This document shows positions 42,825 to 53,378 of a stretch of DNA of 64,000 bases, one piece after another; within the stretch, counting starts at the first letter, position 1; the number at the start of each line of letters is the position of its first letter. The notes beneath the pieces were generated by a model. It made no database searches. It worked only from the letters and a program-made list of their open reading frames with translations, and was not told the origin of the DNA. This DNA comes from MPNP01 sp965215545 (GTDB lineage: Bacteria; Pseudomonadota; Alphaproteobacteria; Rhodobacterales; Rhodobacteraceae). The DNA lies in assembly GCA_965215545.1 (NCBI GenBank), contig OZ244066.1, positions 496,001 through 560,000 of the forward strand, given 5' to 3'. A program made the translations under genes and the position numbers.

Positions 42825-43709
42825 TCACCCTGCAATCGCCTTCATGACCGCCTCACCCAGCGTGGCTGGTGAATCCGCAATCACGATCCCCGCTGCCTGC
42901 ATGGCTTCGATCTTGTCGTCTGCCCCGCCCCTGCCACCGGAGATGACCGCACCGGCATGCCCCATCCGCCGGCCTGGCGGGGCCGTGCGACCGGCAATGA
43001 AGCCGGCCATCGGCTTGCTGCGCCCCCGCTTGCGTTCATCGGCAATGAACTGCGCGGCCTCTTCCTCTTCCGATCCCCCGATCTCGCCGATCATGATGAT
43101 TGATGTCGTCGCATCATCGCCAAGGAACATCTCAAGGGCATCAATGTGTTCCGTTCCCTTGATCGGATCACCGCCAATACCGATACAGGTCGACTGCCCC
43201 AGGCCGGCATCGGTGGTCTGCTTGACAGCCTCATAGGTCAGGGTGCCCGAACGTGAGACCACACCAACCGAGCCCGGCTGGTGGATATGCCCCGGCATGA
43301 TACCGATCTTGCAGGCCTCCGGGGTGATGACACCAGGACAGTTGGGTCCGATCAGGCGGGAGTCCGAGCCTGCCAGGGCCCGCTTGACATTGATCATGTC
43401 GAGGACGGGAATGCCCTCGGTGATGCAGACGATCAGGCCGATGCCGGCATCGATGGCCTCGAGGATGGCATCGGCGGCAAATTGCGGGGGGACATAGATG
43501 ACGCTGGCATCGGCCTCAGTGGCTGCCCGCGCCTCACCCACAGTGTCGAACACCGGCAGGTCGAGATGGGTGGTTCCCCCCTTGCCCGGCGTCACCCCGC
43601 CGACCATCGCGGTGCCATAATCAATGGCGTTCTGGGTATGAAATGACCCCTGGGAACCCGTCAGTCCCTGGCAGATGACCCGGGTCGAGGCATCTACGAG
43701 AACAGCCAT
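42825..43709 (-). CDS. sucD: Succinyl-CoA ligase alpha subunit
   Basis: 294 aa. CoA-binding Rossmann domain (CQGLTGSQGSFHTQNAIDYG) and ligase domain with the phosphohistidine site GRRMGHAGAVISGG. Forms succinate, CoA and ATP/GTP with SucC. Starts 7 bases after the sucC stop. Confidence 0.97.
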   Translation of the reverse strand: MAVLVDASTRVICQGLTGSQGSFHTQNAIDYGTAMVGGVTPGKGGTTHLDLPVFDTVGEARAATEADASVIYVPPQFAADAILEAIDAGIGLIVCITEGIPVLDMINVKRALAGSDSRLIGPNCPGVITPEACKIGIMPGHIHQPGSVGVVSRSGTLTYEAVKQTTDAGLGQSTCIGIGGDPIKGTEHIDALEMFLGDDATTSIIMIGEIGGSEEEEAAQFIADERKRGRSKPMAGFIAGRTAPPGRRMGHAGAVISGGRGGADDKIEAMQAAGIVIADSPATLGEAVMKAIAG

Positions 43710-43716
43710 GTGCCCC

Positions 43717-44952
<1,236 letters not shown>

Positions 44953-44981
44953 CGGTTACGGTCCCCGCCCGGGTGCCGATG

Positions 44982-45953
44982 TCATGCCCCGTTCTGACCC
45001 AGGGCCGGATCGAGTTGCCGGCAGGCCTGGACCAGGTCCCGCACAGCCGCGACCGAGCGGTCAAACAGGGCCCGTTCATCGTCCCGCATGGCGATCTCGA
45101 CAATCCGTTCCACCCCACCAGCCCCCAGAACAACCGGCACGCCGACATAGAGATCCTCGATGCCAAACTGGCCATCAAGCGCAGCAGCACAGGGCAGGAC
45201 CCGTTTCTGGTCCTGCAGATAGGCCGTGGCCATCTCGATCGCCGCTGCGGCCGGGGCATAGAATGCCGATCCCGAACCGAGCAGGTTGACGATCTCGGCC
45301 CCACCATCGCGGGTGCGCTGGACGATGGCATCCAGAGTCGCCTCGGTGGTCCATCCCATGGTCACCAGGTCGGGCAAGGGTATGCCGGCAACCGTCGAAT
45401 AGCGTGTCAGAGGCACCATGGTATCGCCATGACCCCCAAGGACAAAGGCACTGACATCCCGCATCGAGACGCCGAATTCCAGCGAGAGGAAATGACGGAA
45501 CCGGGCCGAGTCAAGGATGCCAGCCATGCCTGTGACCTTGCACCGTGGCAGACCGGAATACTGCTGCAGGGCCCAGACCATGGCATCGAGCGGGTTGGTG
45601 ATGCAGACCACGAAGGCATCCGGGGCATGGGCGGCAATTCCCTCGCCCACCGCCTTCATGACCTTGAGGTTGATACCCAGCAGATCGTCCCTGGACATGC
45701 CCGGCTTGCGTGGCACACCGGCCGTGACGATGCAGACATCGGCCCCGGCGATGGCCGCATACTCCGAGGCTCCGGCCAGTTCGACATCGATGCCCAGGAT
45801 CGGGCCGCTCTCAGCGATATCGAGCGCCTTCCCCTGCGGCACCCCCTCGACAATGTCAAAGAGCACGACATCACCAATCTCATTCAGTGCCGCCAGATGG
45901 GCCAGCGTCCCGCCGATCTGCCCCGCTCCAATCATGGCCAGTTTCGAACGCAT
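44982..45953 (-). CDS. mdh: Malate dehydrogenase
   Basis: 323-aa LDH-like NAD malate dehydrogenase (alphaproteobacterial type): AMIGAGQIGGTLAHLAAL NAD site, TAGVPRKPGMSRDDLLGIN substrate loop Arg, CITNPLDAMVWALQQYSGLP, GMAGILDSARFRHFLSLE and the active-site VLGGHGDTMVPL (His). First gene of the TCA cluster; the promoter should lie in 45954-46050 but I could not fix its boxes. Confidence 0.96.
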   Translation of the reverse strand: MRSKLAMIGAGQIGGTLAHLAALNEIGDVVLFDIVEGVPQGKALDIAESGPILGIDVELAGASEYAAIAGADVCIVTAGVPRKPGMSRDDLLGINLKVMKAVGEGIAAHAPDAFVVCITNPLDAMVWALQQYSGLPRCKVTGMAGILDSARFRHFLSLEFGVSMRDVSAFVLGGHGDTMVPLTRYSTVAGIPLPDLVTMGWTTEATLDAIVQRTRDGGAEIVNLLGSGSAFYAPAAAAIEMATAYLQDQKRVLPCAAALDGQFGIEDLYVGVPVVLGAGGVERIVEIAMRDDERALFDRSVAAVRDLVQACRQLDPALGQNGA

Positions 45954-46649
45954 CGTGGCACACCTCGTTCCGCTGATCTGTCGCGAACCCCTCTAGTTTC
46001 ATAATTCTATCATTGCAACAGGCATACCGACCGCTCGGAGACCCCACCAATCATCGACGCTCAGGGGGGCGGTCATCCTCCAATTCCACGACCCGACCTT
46101 CACCCTCAAACCGGGTCGCATACCATGCAATCTGCATCACTCCGCACAGGACCTGTAGCCCCACTGGCTCGGTCCCGGACGTGACATGCTATCCCATGGT
46201 CCGTGCCGACAGGGATTCGGCGCCGAACCACTCCGATCCCCACTCCAATCCTTTCGGAACGATCGCAAGATCGGCTTGAGCCTGATCCGGTTGACCCTCT
46301 CGAGGAACGCCATCCTCTTCCAGTGAAATATCAGGCATGCCAGATGGTCGGTGCAGCTCATCCGCTGTCGGCTTGCCATGACACCCTGTGACCGAAAATG
46401 CTGCCATCGACGCACAGGGATACCTCTGCCTTCGGCAGGATGTACCCCGAACCTCTCATTGGCACCAAGACCCTTGTCTCTCTGTCCTGCGCGATGACAG
46501 TGCCATCCAGCAGACAGGACACGAAAGGAATGGATTCCTTCCTGTGGCCTCGCAACGGAATAGTCGATCTTGGAAAGAGCAAGACATGATCCCACCACCA
46601 TCGCTCACAACCCGTTGCATTGCGTTGTTACAAACGAAGGAGAGAGACA
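45954..46649. other. Region upstream of mdh with a possible decayed gene
   Basis: Minus-strand frames at 46358-46582 (IPFVSCLLDGTVIAQDRETR ... AEVSLCVDGSIFGHRVSWQ, vaguely PilZ-like) and 46189-46407 together could be one frameshifted gene. Evidence is weak. Otherwise nothing recognised. Confidence 0.3.
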
Positions 46650-46811
46650 ATGAATCCCGTTGTTCATTTGATCGCCAGACAGGTGACAGCGCACGTTGTC
46701 CTCTCGGCACTGGCCTATGGGTTTGGGGAGTTGCGTCTTCGGTATCTGAAAGATGTGTCGAAGGTCAAGCCGGCAAAACTGCATCGAGTGAACTCGACCG
46801 ATGGCGGTTGA
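46650..46811 (+). CDS. Small uncharacterised protein
   Basis: 53 aa, starting MNPVVHLIARQVTAHVVLSA, with a mildly hydrophobic first half and a basic second half (RLRYLKDVSKVKPAKLHR). The support is a strong AAGGAGAG 6 bases before the ATG at 46650. No family recognised. Confidence 0.45.
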   Translation: MNPVVHLIARQVTAHVVLSALAYGFGELRLRYLKDVSKVKPAKLHRVNSTDGG

Positions 46812-46955
46812 GTTTGACCCACCCCCGTATATGACTGTCTTCGGATGGTTGTGTGCGGGGGTTGAAGGGTTTTCGTTTTTTTTGTTTGCGCTTGACCAGC
46901 CAGTTTCCAGTCCATAGTATTCCGTCATTCCATCCACCATCCCCGGAGAAAATCC

Positions 46956-47111
46956 ATGACGGACACACTCACCGAGGCCGCCCTTGATTTGCCGATAAAG
47001 ACAGTTGTCGGAAAATCAGCCTTCGGAGGGGTGGAAAATCTCGATTGTCACCAATGTAAAACAATGACGGGACAGTGCCCGAAATTCACTTTTGGAAAGG
47101 AGCGAAGGTGA
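46956..47111 (+). CDS. Small Cys-containing protein
   Basis: 51 aa: MTDTLTEAALDLPIKTVVG ..., then NLDCHQCKTMTGQCPKFTFG with three Cys that could form a metal knuckle, and a basic end. GGAG lies 7 bases before the ATG at 46956. No family recognised. Confidence 0.45.
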   Translation: MTDTLTEAALDLPIKTVVGKSAFGGVENLDCHQCKTMTGQCPKFTFGKERR

Positions 47112-47176
47112 GCACTGTCCCTGTCTTGGTGTTTATCAGAGAGGGTACAGGGAAGCATCAAGAGTCCTATACTTCC

Positions 47177-47338
47177 TTACTTCCCTTCTAACGTCTTTCT
47201 CGCCCGGTACCTGGCCCGCGCCCGCGCATTCTCGCTTGCCCTGTAGTCAGGATCGGCCCGCTTGGCCTGCATCGCCGCGCGATTGCGACGCCCGCAGGTC
47301 GAGCGAGACTTCCCCGACACGGTGTCTGGAAAAGACAT
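47177..47338 (-). CDS. Small basic protein
   Basis: 53 aa: MSFPDTVSGKSRSTCGRRNR, then AAMQAKRADPDYRASENARA and a basic end TLEGK. The composition (helical, Arg/Ala/Lys-rich, ADPDYRASENARARARYR) resembles small phage or mobile-element DNA-binding proteins. No good ribosome site, so it may be a remnant. Confidence 0.35.
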   Translation of the reverse strand: MSFPDTVSGKSRSTCGRRNRAAMQAKRADPDYRASENARARARYRARKTLEGK

Positions 47339-47418
47339 CAAAACAATTTAACGCTTATGGGGGATTGGGACGCGGGGTGGGCTCTATGGCGGGGCTGGGG
47401 TCGTCACTGACCCAAAAC

Positions 47419-47973
47419 CTATGACATGCTGTTCGGGTATATCCGACGCGCTGGAAGTTTCTGCACAAAGGGCTGTGCCTTCACTGAAGCGGGCTCAGGG
47501 ACACATGGGCCATACAGCAGATTCCAGATTCTATTCGTTGCAACGAGCCTGTCTCGTTTCCTCTCTCCCCTGTTGCCGGAAAATTTATCCTGCCGCATCT
47601 CGATCTGGAAATGGGCATCACAACCCTTTTCAGGACGCCATTTGACATGCAGGCCATAGAACTTCATTTTCACATTCAGTACATCACAATATTCCAGCCA
47701 ATAGAACCCCAGATAGACTCGCTCATCCTCGTTGGGTACATATCCACGCTTGGCCTTCAGTCGAGCGTTGCCGGCTGCGGCAGCCGTCTCGCCATATCTG
47801 TGTACTTCACAACAGGTCCGGATAAGATGATACGAAACCACCGACAGGGCATAGACGGTTTTGTTTGAATCTTTCAGTGATTCGAATTGCAGGAATTGCT
47901 CTTCGTCAAAAACGTCTCTGTTTATCGCTCTCGGATAGATCACTGCCCGACAAATGATATCATGGGGCTGCAC
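47419..47973 (-). CDS. Uncharacterised protein, third gene of an orphan operon
   Basis: 184 aa from a GTG at 47973 (AGG only 3 bases upstream, so a later GTG is possible). Mostly soluble; KSDN-like helices early, aromatic-rich middle (ERVYLGFYWLEYCDVLNVKMKFYGLHVKW), basic C-terminus. No family recognised. It begins 29 bases after the previous gene and is clearly in its operon. Confidence 0.6.
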   Translation of the reverse strand: MQPHDIICRAVIYPRAINRDVFDEEQFLQFESLKDSNKTVYALSVVSYHLIRTCCEVHRYGETAAAAGNARLKAKRGYVPNEDERVYLGFYWLEYCDVLNVKMKFYGLHVKWRPEKGCDAHFQIEMRQDKFSGNRGERKRDRLVATNRIWNLLYGPCVPEPASVKAQPFVQKLPARRIYPNSMS

Positions 47974-48002
47974 AGACCTGTTCTCAAAAGCAGATTTACA
48001 GC

Positions 48003-48527
48003 TTATATCAACGCTGTGCGATTTGATATGGGGGCAGAACGCAGCTTCTTGAGTATCTCTGGATACGGAATGCCGCTGCCTTGCGACAAGACCTCCTCTT
48101 GGGGCAAGAGATCTGGGGACAGAGACATTAGATCCACTTCATCATCTGCCACTGTCAAATACCGCTTTATGCCCTGAATCATCCAAGTGAAGGCAAGAGC
48201 TTCACCGCCGTGATTGAGAATCTTTGGAGGATTGATCGCCGCATGATCTTTCAAGAAACCCAAAACGGTCAACGCCCGTCTCGCAACTTCTTTATCCAAA
48301 AAAAGCTCATCGTCTTCCGACAGGCGAGACATACGGTTGATCGCATCTGCAATTTCTGCGTAGAGATAAGCATCCCAGTTCGACAATCGTGTATTCGCAC
48401 TCTGGCCAGCATTTTCGTGAAAGACGTGGTTGCGGAATCTCTCTATTTCCATTGGCGGACTTGTTGTCGGGCCAAGGTTGCCACCCTGGGGCTGTGCATC
48501 CGGATACGGGGTACTCGATGCAGTCAT
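48003..48527 (-). CDS. Uncharacterised protein, second gene of an orphan operon
   Basis: 174 aa. Pro/Gly-rich first 25 residues then a helical domain (LSNWDAYLYAEIADAINRMSRLSEDDELFLDKEVARRALTVLGFL). No family recognised. Its ATG overlaps the preceding stop as ATGA, so it is translationally coupled to the first gene. Confidence 0.65.
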   Translation of the reverse strand: MTASSTPYPDAQPQGGNLGPTTSPPMEIERFRNHVFHENAGQSANTRLSNWDAYLYAEIADAINRMSRLSEDDELFLDKEVARRALTVLGFLKDHAAINPPKILNHGGEALAFTWMIQGIKRYLTVADDEVDLMSLSPDLLPQEEVLSQGSGIPYPEILKKLRSAPISNRTALI

Positions 48528-49291
48528 GCAGGCACCTGCGGATCAAACATATCAAGGGTAGGATCAGCGGCAGCGGCAGACTCTTTGAGCAGTGCTCCGA
48601 ATATCTGCCGCTGCTCGCTTGCGGTAAACTCTTCCTCCGAGGGCACTGTGTTGAAATCCAGCATGACTTCCACGGCATAGCGTACACCGTCTTGTGGTGA
48701 ATAATTGAAAATCTTCTGTTGTTTCCCGTCAATGCTCATCATCACACGTTGCTCAATTGCCGCAGAGAACCTTGCCAGTCGATTGATTTCCACCCCTCCT
48801 ACAATCCTTGTTTTACGATTTGCTTGAAATGAAAAATCTGACAGACCGTCAGGTTTGAGTGGAATGCGGCACATGTCGACCAAGATACAACAAGCCTCCC
48901 CCATCGTTTTAACTGGTTTTTTAAGCGTTGATATAACCGATAATCTTGTGACCGCACCTAAAATTCTGTCATTATTAGTTTTTGACGTTGTGTCCTGTAT
49001 CATGTTCAATGATTGTTTCGTTGGCAAGAGTTTCTCAAACTGCAGCTCATCGGCTTCCAAGTGCATCGTAATAAACCAATCCACCCGACCAGCACCGACT
49101 CTTACATCATTAAGGATCCCATTGACCACACCCTGAGCCCGGGTCAAGAATTGATTTTGGGTTGTTAAAATCCGATTTTTTTCGGTTTGATCGGGTTCTG
49201 CCCCGGTCAGTTCCGTGTAGACGCATGATGCATCAACATGGCTTGGATCGCTTACAAACCATACAACCTGAAAGGCGCTAGCATTCCACAC
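48524..49291 (-). CDS. Uncharacterised protein, first gene of an orphan operon
   Basis: 255 aa from a GTG at 49291, chosen because GGAGG lies exactly 6 bases upstream; a TTG at 49348 opens the same frame. Contains FQVVWFVSDPSHVDASCVYTE, a long central mixed region and a helical end (EFTASEQRQIFGALLKESAA). No signal, membrane span or nucleotide motif. No family recognised. The tight three-gene arrangement in an accessory patch suggests a self-contained module. Confidence 0.65.
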   Translation of the reverse strand: MWNASAFQVVWFVSDPSHVDASCVYTELTGAEPDQTEKNRILTTQNQFLTRAQGVVNGILNDVRVGAGRVDWFITMHLEADELQFEKLLPTKQSLNMIQDTTSKTNNDRILGAVTRLSVISTLKKPVKTMGEACCILVDMCRIPLKPDGLSDFSFQANRKTRIVGGVEINRLARFSAAIEQRVMMSIDGKQQKIFNYSPQDGVRYAVEVMLDFNTVPSEEEFTASEQRQIFGALLKESAAAADPTLDMFDPQVPA

Positions 49292-49505
49292 TTCTAACCT
49301 CCAAAATGAAGGGGCAGTGACTTGATCGGCGTGTCTGCCAGTCTCCAAGACTGGCCTTCATCCCAAACCCTGTTGCGGAGACTCAAGATGTTTACAGGCA
49401 CAACAGTCTACACTCATTCTAAGTCCTTCAGATGTCTGCATATGAAAGATTCGAGCCGCTTGGGTTTTAGCATGACCACATTTGCCGCCTAATGGCACAG
49501 ACACC

Positions 49506-49685
49506 TCACGGCCTTGGTGGCCCCGTGCGCTCCCAAGTTCGTCCTGGCTCCTGTGTTGGAGGCAGTGGCTTGTCACCGGGCTCAATTGTCACTTCACGCG
49601 GGTTTCGGACTTGGCCACCTTGCGGCCCACGTTCAGTGTATTCACCCGGCTTCCTCGGTGTTTCGCCTGGCTTTTGTAGAGTCAT
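49506..49685 (-). CDS. YjzC-like small protein
   Basis: 59 aa: MTLQKPGETPRKPGEYTERG, then PQGGQVRNPREVTIEPGDKP and LPPTQEPGRTWER. The pattern KPGExxxxxGxYxxxGPxGG...VTxxxGxxLPPTxxxGxxW is that of the YjzC family, whose function is unknown. AAGGAGGAG lies just upstream of the ATG at 49685. Follows the small gene at 49717 and may be co-transcribed with it. Confidence 0.8.
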   Translation of the reverse strand: MTLQKPGETPRKPGEYTERGPQGGQVRNPREVTIEPGDKPLPPTQEPGRTWERTGPPRP

Positions 49686-49716
49686 TCCTTGATCTCCTCC
49701 TTACTACCGACCACGC

Positions 49717-49920
49717 TTATGAATTTTTGGTGTTTCTGCCATCGGGCTCCTTGGCAACGCCTTTGAAGGGTCTACCATCATCCTTCACGCCCATGAACCC
49801 TCCCGTCCGCTCGTTGCGCTTTTGAAAATGCCCATCCCGACGCTTGAATTGGGTTCGACCTCTCACAGAGCCTCTTCGGAACCCCTTGCCTGCATTTGCT
49901 GCCAAGAAAGTTCGCCCCAT
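49717..49920 (-). CDS. Small protein with DUF2188-like end
   Basis: Up to 67 aa; the recognisable part is RDGHFQKRNERTGGFMGVKD followed by DGRPFKGVAKEPDGR, the sort of RxxxTGxFxxVKxxxxPFKGVxKE seen in small proteins on plasmids and phages. The true start is unclear. Lies about 30 bases before the YjzC-like gene. Confidence 0.4.
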   Translation of the reverse strand: MGRTFLAANAGKGFRRGSVRGRTQFKRRDGHFQKRNERTGGFMGVKDDGRPFKGVAKEPDGRNTKNS

Positions 49921-49992
49921 CTATCCATTCAATACAGCAGATAAGGATTTGACCGTTCATGTTCAACCAGTCTCTGCACGCCCCCTCCCCCG

Positions 49993-50220
49993 TCAATCCG
50001 TCCGAGACACCGTCACGACTTGCCCGGTCGGCGGTACGACCTCGGCCACCACGATGCGGTCCAGGCCCTCCGGCGGGCAGCGACAGCCAACCCATGTCGC
50101 CAGGACAGGGCCCTGCCCGAGGCGGCGGGCCCACTCGGCTTCGGCCCGACAGGAGAAACTCTGGGCCCGGGTGCGATCGCGGGTGAAGGTCGGGGTATTC
50201 AGTGCCCGCCTACCTTGAGC
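49993..50220 (-). pseudogene. C-terminal fragment, possibly of the broken N6-methylase gene
   Basis: The frame reads LNTPTFTRDRTRAQSFSCRA, EAEWARRLGQGPVLATWVGC, RCPPEGLDRIVVAEVVPPTG and stops at 49993. It looks like real protein without a start, directly after the DUF4041 gene. With the methylase pieces at 51387-52200 on the other side, the DUF4041 gene may have been inserted into one larger gene. Confidence 0.4.
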
Positions 50221-50227
50221 CAGGCCT

Positions 50228-51352
50228 TCAATCGCATGGATCGGCCAGACTGCTTGGGAACACATGCTCAGCCTCAAGCACCTCATTCCGCCGCGCGAGA
50301 GTTTCGTACCATTCCTGGGCTTCCCGGTCCTTGATAAATGAGGCATCAGGGGCCAGCCGGCGGACCGCCTCTTCAACCTGATCAAGCGAGACTCGAAAGA
50401 ATTCCTTGCGCAGGTTGGCCATGTTGACCCGTCTGTCTCCGAACTCCTTGTGGAGGGCAGCCTCGAGAGCCGGAGCTTCATCGGAATAGATCATGGCGTG
50501 GGTATCAAAACTGAACGGAACCGAGGCATCACTCAGTTCCTTGACACGATCGTCGGGATCCAGGCGGCGGGTCATGCCAATCTTGACGATGTCATCACCA
50601 AACGCCCCGACATTGGAAATGACATACCCATAGCCTGACTTCGTCCTCTCCGCCAAAGACCGGGACCGCTCGGCCTCGGCATGAGCCACCTCAAGCGCCT
50701 GCTCAAGCTCCTGACGGCGGCGCGAAGCAAGGCCTTTTCCTCGCACTCCTGGCGGCTGTTTAGCTCGGGCGTCCTTTTCCACCTTCTGCTGTTCGCGGTA
50801 TTCGTGCGTCAGGTAGAGTTCGTGCAGTTTGAGGGCAACATAGGCATCTGTGATTTCCACCCCCAAGGATTGATTTGCGGCGTTGATCTGCTTGGCCGAA
50901 TTCAGGATACGCTTTTCCATGGCGTTGACATTGTTCCACCGTGTGTTGGCAATGGCAGCCTCGCACTCGTTGTTGAAGGCCCGCATGGTCAGCCGCAGCT
51001 GGCGGTTGATCATGGACCTGCCTTTTGACAGGCTGTCGTCGAGGGTGAAATTGTCAGGATGGGTACAGCTGGTTTTCGCCGCGATGCTGTCCTTCTGTCT
51101 GGCCCGGCATGCCACAATCTCGGCCTTGAAGTGCTTGGAATCCCCGAAGTCGAAATGCGGCTCGTAGACACCCAGTTCAATGAAGGACAGCTTTTCGTCG
51201 TAGACGGCGATCTCCCGGCACAGCGTCTCATAGATGGCAAGCTTCTTCTGGTACTTGGCGTCCAAATTTCCCTCTCTGCTGAACATGCGCCGGCAGGCGG
51301 CGAACAATGAGGGATTCCTAGCGGCATCAGCGGATCTTTCCTGGCTGTCCAT
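50228..51352 (-). CDS. DUF4041 protein with GIY-YIG (T5orf172) nuclease domain
   Basis: 374 aa from ATG 51352. N-terminal helical DUF4041 part (EKLSFIELGVYEPHFDFGDS, AAKTSCTHPDNFTLDDSLSKGRSMINRQL), a coiled coil (about 220-270), then the T5orf172 GIY-YIG-type domain: GYGYVISNVGAFGDDIVKIGMTRRLDPDDRVKEL, HKEFGDRRVNMANLRKEFFRV. Typical of phage and mobile-element proteins; some relatives occur near restriction systems. The frame opens to 51508 but those residues look non-native. Confidence 0.8.
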   Translation of the reverse strand: MDSQERSADAARNPSLFAACRRMFSREGNLDAKYQKKLAIYETLCREIAVYDEKLSFIELGVYEPHFDFGDSKHFKAEIVACRARQKDSIAAKTSCTHPDNFTLDDSLSKGRSMINRQLRLTMRAFNNECEAAIANTRWNNVNAMEKRILNSAKQINAANQSLGVEITDAYVALKLHELYLTHEYREQQKVEKDARAKQPPGVRGKGLASRRRQELEQALEVAHAEAERSRSLAERTKSGYGYVISNVGAFGDDIVKIGMTRRLDPDDRVKELSDASVPFSFDTHAMIYSDEAPALEAALHKEFGDRRVNMANLRKEFFRVSLDQVEEAVRRLAPDASFIKDREAQEWYETLARRNEVLEAEHVFPSSLADPCD

Positions 51353-51386
51353 CCTCAAGGTCGCCTTTGCCGGCGGGCCAGACTGC

Positions 51387-52200
51387 TCAGCAACAGGCCG
51401 CCGTCCAAGGGCGATCTCGCAACTGCGCGTGCGTCCGCCAGGCGATGGTGCCGTAATGGGCCAGGAGGGTGGTGCCACCCGCAAGGGCTGTATGGATGGC
51501 CTCGGCAAGAAAGTGGGCCTCGCTCGGGCTGGCCGGGTTGTCGGCCAGCGAGACGAAGGCCGTGGGCGTGGGCTTGGCGCCCGGCGCGGGTTGGCGGGCG
51601 ATGATCAGGGATCGTGGATGTTGGTGTTCTCCGAGAAATAGATCCGGCGGTTGTCGTGGCTTGTGACCACCAGTTCCAGCTGGAAGCGGTCCGGATCGGA
51701 CAGGATGCGTCGATGGCCTTTGGCGGCGACCCCTGTGCAAGCGGCAAAGGGTTGCACGATCGCCACCGTTCCCGACCGGTTGAGCAGCCGGTCCGCAATC
51801 GGGGTGAAGAATGTGAAGATCGTGGACTGGTCAATGGCTTCCTGGTGGAGCGAATCGAGGGCGGCGCGAGCCAGTTCGATTTCGTGGTCCTGCACACGTT
51901 TGCGTGCGGCGGCCGGCAGGCTGCGGTTGCGGATGTCATTGCGGGTGAAGGGTGGATTCATGATGACGAGGTCACAGGTCCCGCCCGACCGGGACCATAA
52001 GAGCCGGAGACTCAACTTCTCGGGGGGGGGCGACTGACCGCATCCGCTGGAGGAATGACCACCTTGTCACCGGTGACAGTGAGATTGAGGTCGTGATCGT
52101 CGGCGGCAACCTCAATGACACCTGCGTCTGCCGGACCCATGCGGTGGCCGCCGAACATCTCATGCCAGCCCCGATACGATCCAACATCTTGCTGCATCAT
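51387..52200 (-). pseudogene. N6-adenine DNA methylase, frameshifted (includes a C9 tract)
   Basis: Starts at ATG 52200, overlapping the mclA stop. Frame 1: MMQQDVGSYRGWHEMF ... LNLTVTGDKVVIPPADAV, then nine C (G9 at 52022-52030). Frame 2 continues GGTCDLVIMNPPFTRNDIRN (NPPF motif IV), DRLLNRSGTVAIVQPFAA, ELVVTSHDNRRIYFSENTNIHDP and stops at 51605. Frame 3: SLIIARQPAP ... THAQLRDRPW to 51387. At least two shifts; C10 or C7 would restore the first. Gamma-class methylase remnant. Confidence 0.65.
52022..52030. repeat. G9 (C9 on the coding strand) tract inside the N6-methylase remnant
   Basis: Nine G on the plus strand, located just before the NPPF-containing frame. Its length is out of frame as sequenced. 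Confidence 0.7.
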
Positions 52201-53156
52201 CCCCGGGCCACGATGGCCTGGGCCTGGCGGATCGATGCGTAGTCGATGAGTTTGCCGTCGAGTGTTGCTGCGCCCATGCCGCCCTGTTCGGCGTCTTCCA
52301 TGGCAGTGAGGATACGGCGGGCCTGGATCAGCTCGTCCTCCGAGGGACTCATGGCGGTATTGGCAAGGTCGATCTGGCTGGGGTGAATCGCCCACTTGCC
52401 CTCACAACCCAGTGCGGCGGCCCGCCGGGCGGCGGCGAGGTAGCCATCAGGATCCGAATAATTGCCGAAGGGGCCATCGATCGGCCGCAGACCGGCAGTC
52501 CGGGCGGCAATGACCATCCTGGAGAGCGGATAGTGCCAGACATCATCCCAGTGGACAGCACGCTGACCATCCGCATCGGCATCCGTCAGCACGGCATAGT
52601 CCGGACTCGGGCCCCCGATATTGGTGGTCCTTGCCTGGGCAGAGGCAGCGTAGTCGGCCACGCCGAAATGCAGGCTTTCGTTCCGGGGTGATGCCGCCGC
52701 AATGGCCGGGGCATTCTGCACGCCCAGAACCGACTCGATGATCAACTCGAACCCGATACGCCGGGTAAGGCCCTTGGCGTTTTCGATCTGGCTGACCAGC
52801 ATATCGAGGGCATAGACATCGCTCGCGCATCCAACCTTGGGAATCATGATCAGGTCAACCCACTGGCCGGCCTGCTCGACGATGTCGACAACATCACGAT
52901 ACATGAACGGTGTGTCGAGGCCATTGATCCGAACCGAGACTGTCTTGCTTGACCAGTCAAGGTCATTCAGGGCCTCGATGACATTCTTCCGTGCCTGGGG
53001 TTTCTCATCTGGAGCCACCGAATCCTCGAGATCGAGAAAGATCACGTCAGCTGCCGAATCAATGGCCTTGGCAAAGAACCGCGTCTGGCTCCCAGGCACA
53101 GCCAGCTCGCTGCGATTGCGCCGGGCCGGGACTTCGGGAATCTGGGTAAAACTCAT
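52197..53156 (-). CDS. mclA: L-malyl-CoA/beta-methylmalyl-CoA lyase
   Basis: 319-aa HpcH/CitE-family lyase that splits beta-methylmalyl-CoA to glyoxylate and propionyl-CoA and handles L-malyl-CoA in the ethylmalonyl-CoA pathway. Visible: RRNRSELAVPGSQTRFFAKA, DVIFLDLEDSVAPDEK, VRINGLDTPFMYRDV, GFELIIESVLGVQNA (metal Glu), SLHFGVADYAASAQARTTNIGG (Asp), GKWAIHPSQIDLAN. ATG at 53156 has GGAGA 6 bases upstream. Divergent from mesaconyl-CoA hydratase, the preceding enzyme of the pathway. Confidence 0.92.
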   Translation of the reverse strand: MSFTQIPEVPARRNRSELAVPGSQTRFFAKAIDSAADVIFLDLEDSVAPDEKPQARKNVIEALNDLDWSSKTVSVRINGLDTPFMYRDVVDIVEQAGQWVDLIMIPKVGCASDVYALDMLVSQIENAKGLTRRIGFELIIESVLGVQNAPAIAAASPRNESLHFGVADYAASAQARTTNIGGPSPDYAVLTDADADGQRAVHWDDVWHYPLSRMVIAARTAGLRPIDGPFGNYSDPDGYLAAARRAAALGCEGKWAIHPSQIDLANTAMSPSEDELIQARRILTAMEDAEQGGMGAATLDGKLIDYASIRQAQAIVARG

Positions 53157-53378
53157 GGATTGTCTCCCAACTGGACGCGCCCGCACTAGCCAATATCCAC
53201 CCCGGCTGCCAGAGTCCGATACCTGCCAGACCAACAACGGGCTGCAAGACACCTGCTCCATCGTGGGCGCTCAGGACGTGGCAGCCCGGGACTTTCATGG
53301 GCTGGTCATCGCCCTGTTTGGCATTGCGGTCCATCATCGGTATGGCCGGCCATCGATTCATCGCAGCGGAGTTGAGGC

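Noticed and set aside
46388..46834. Plus-strand 148-codon frame upstream of the small gene at 46650
   Set aside because: Random-looking composition; the short gene inside the region has the ribosome site.
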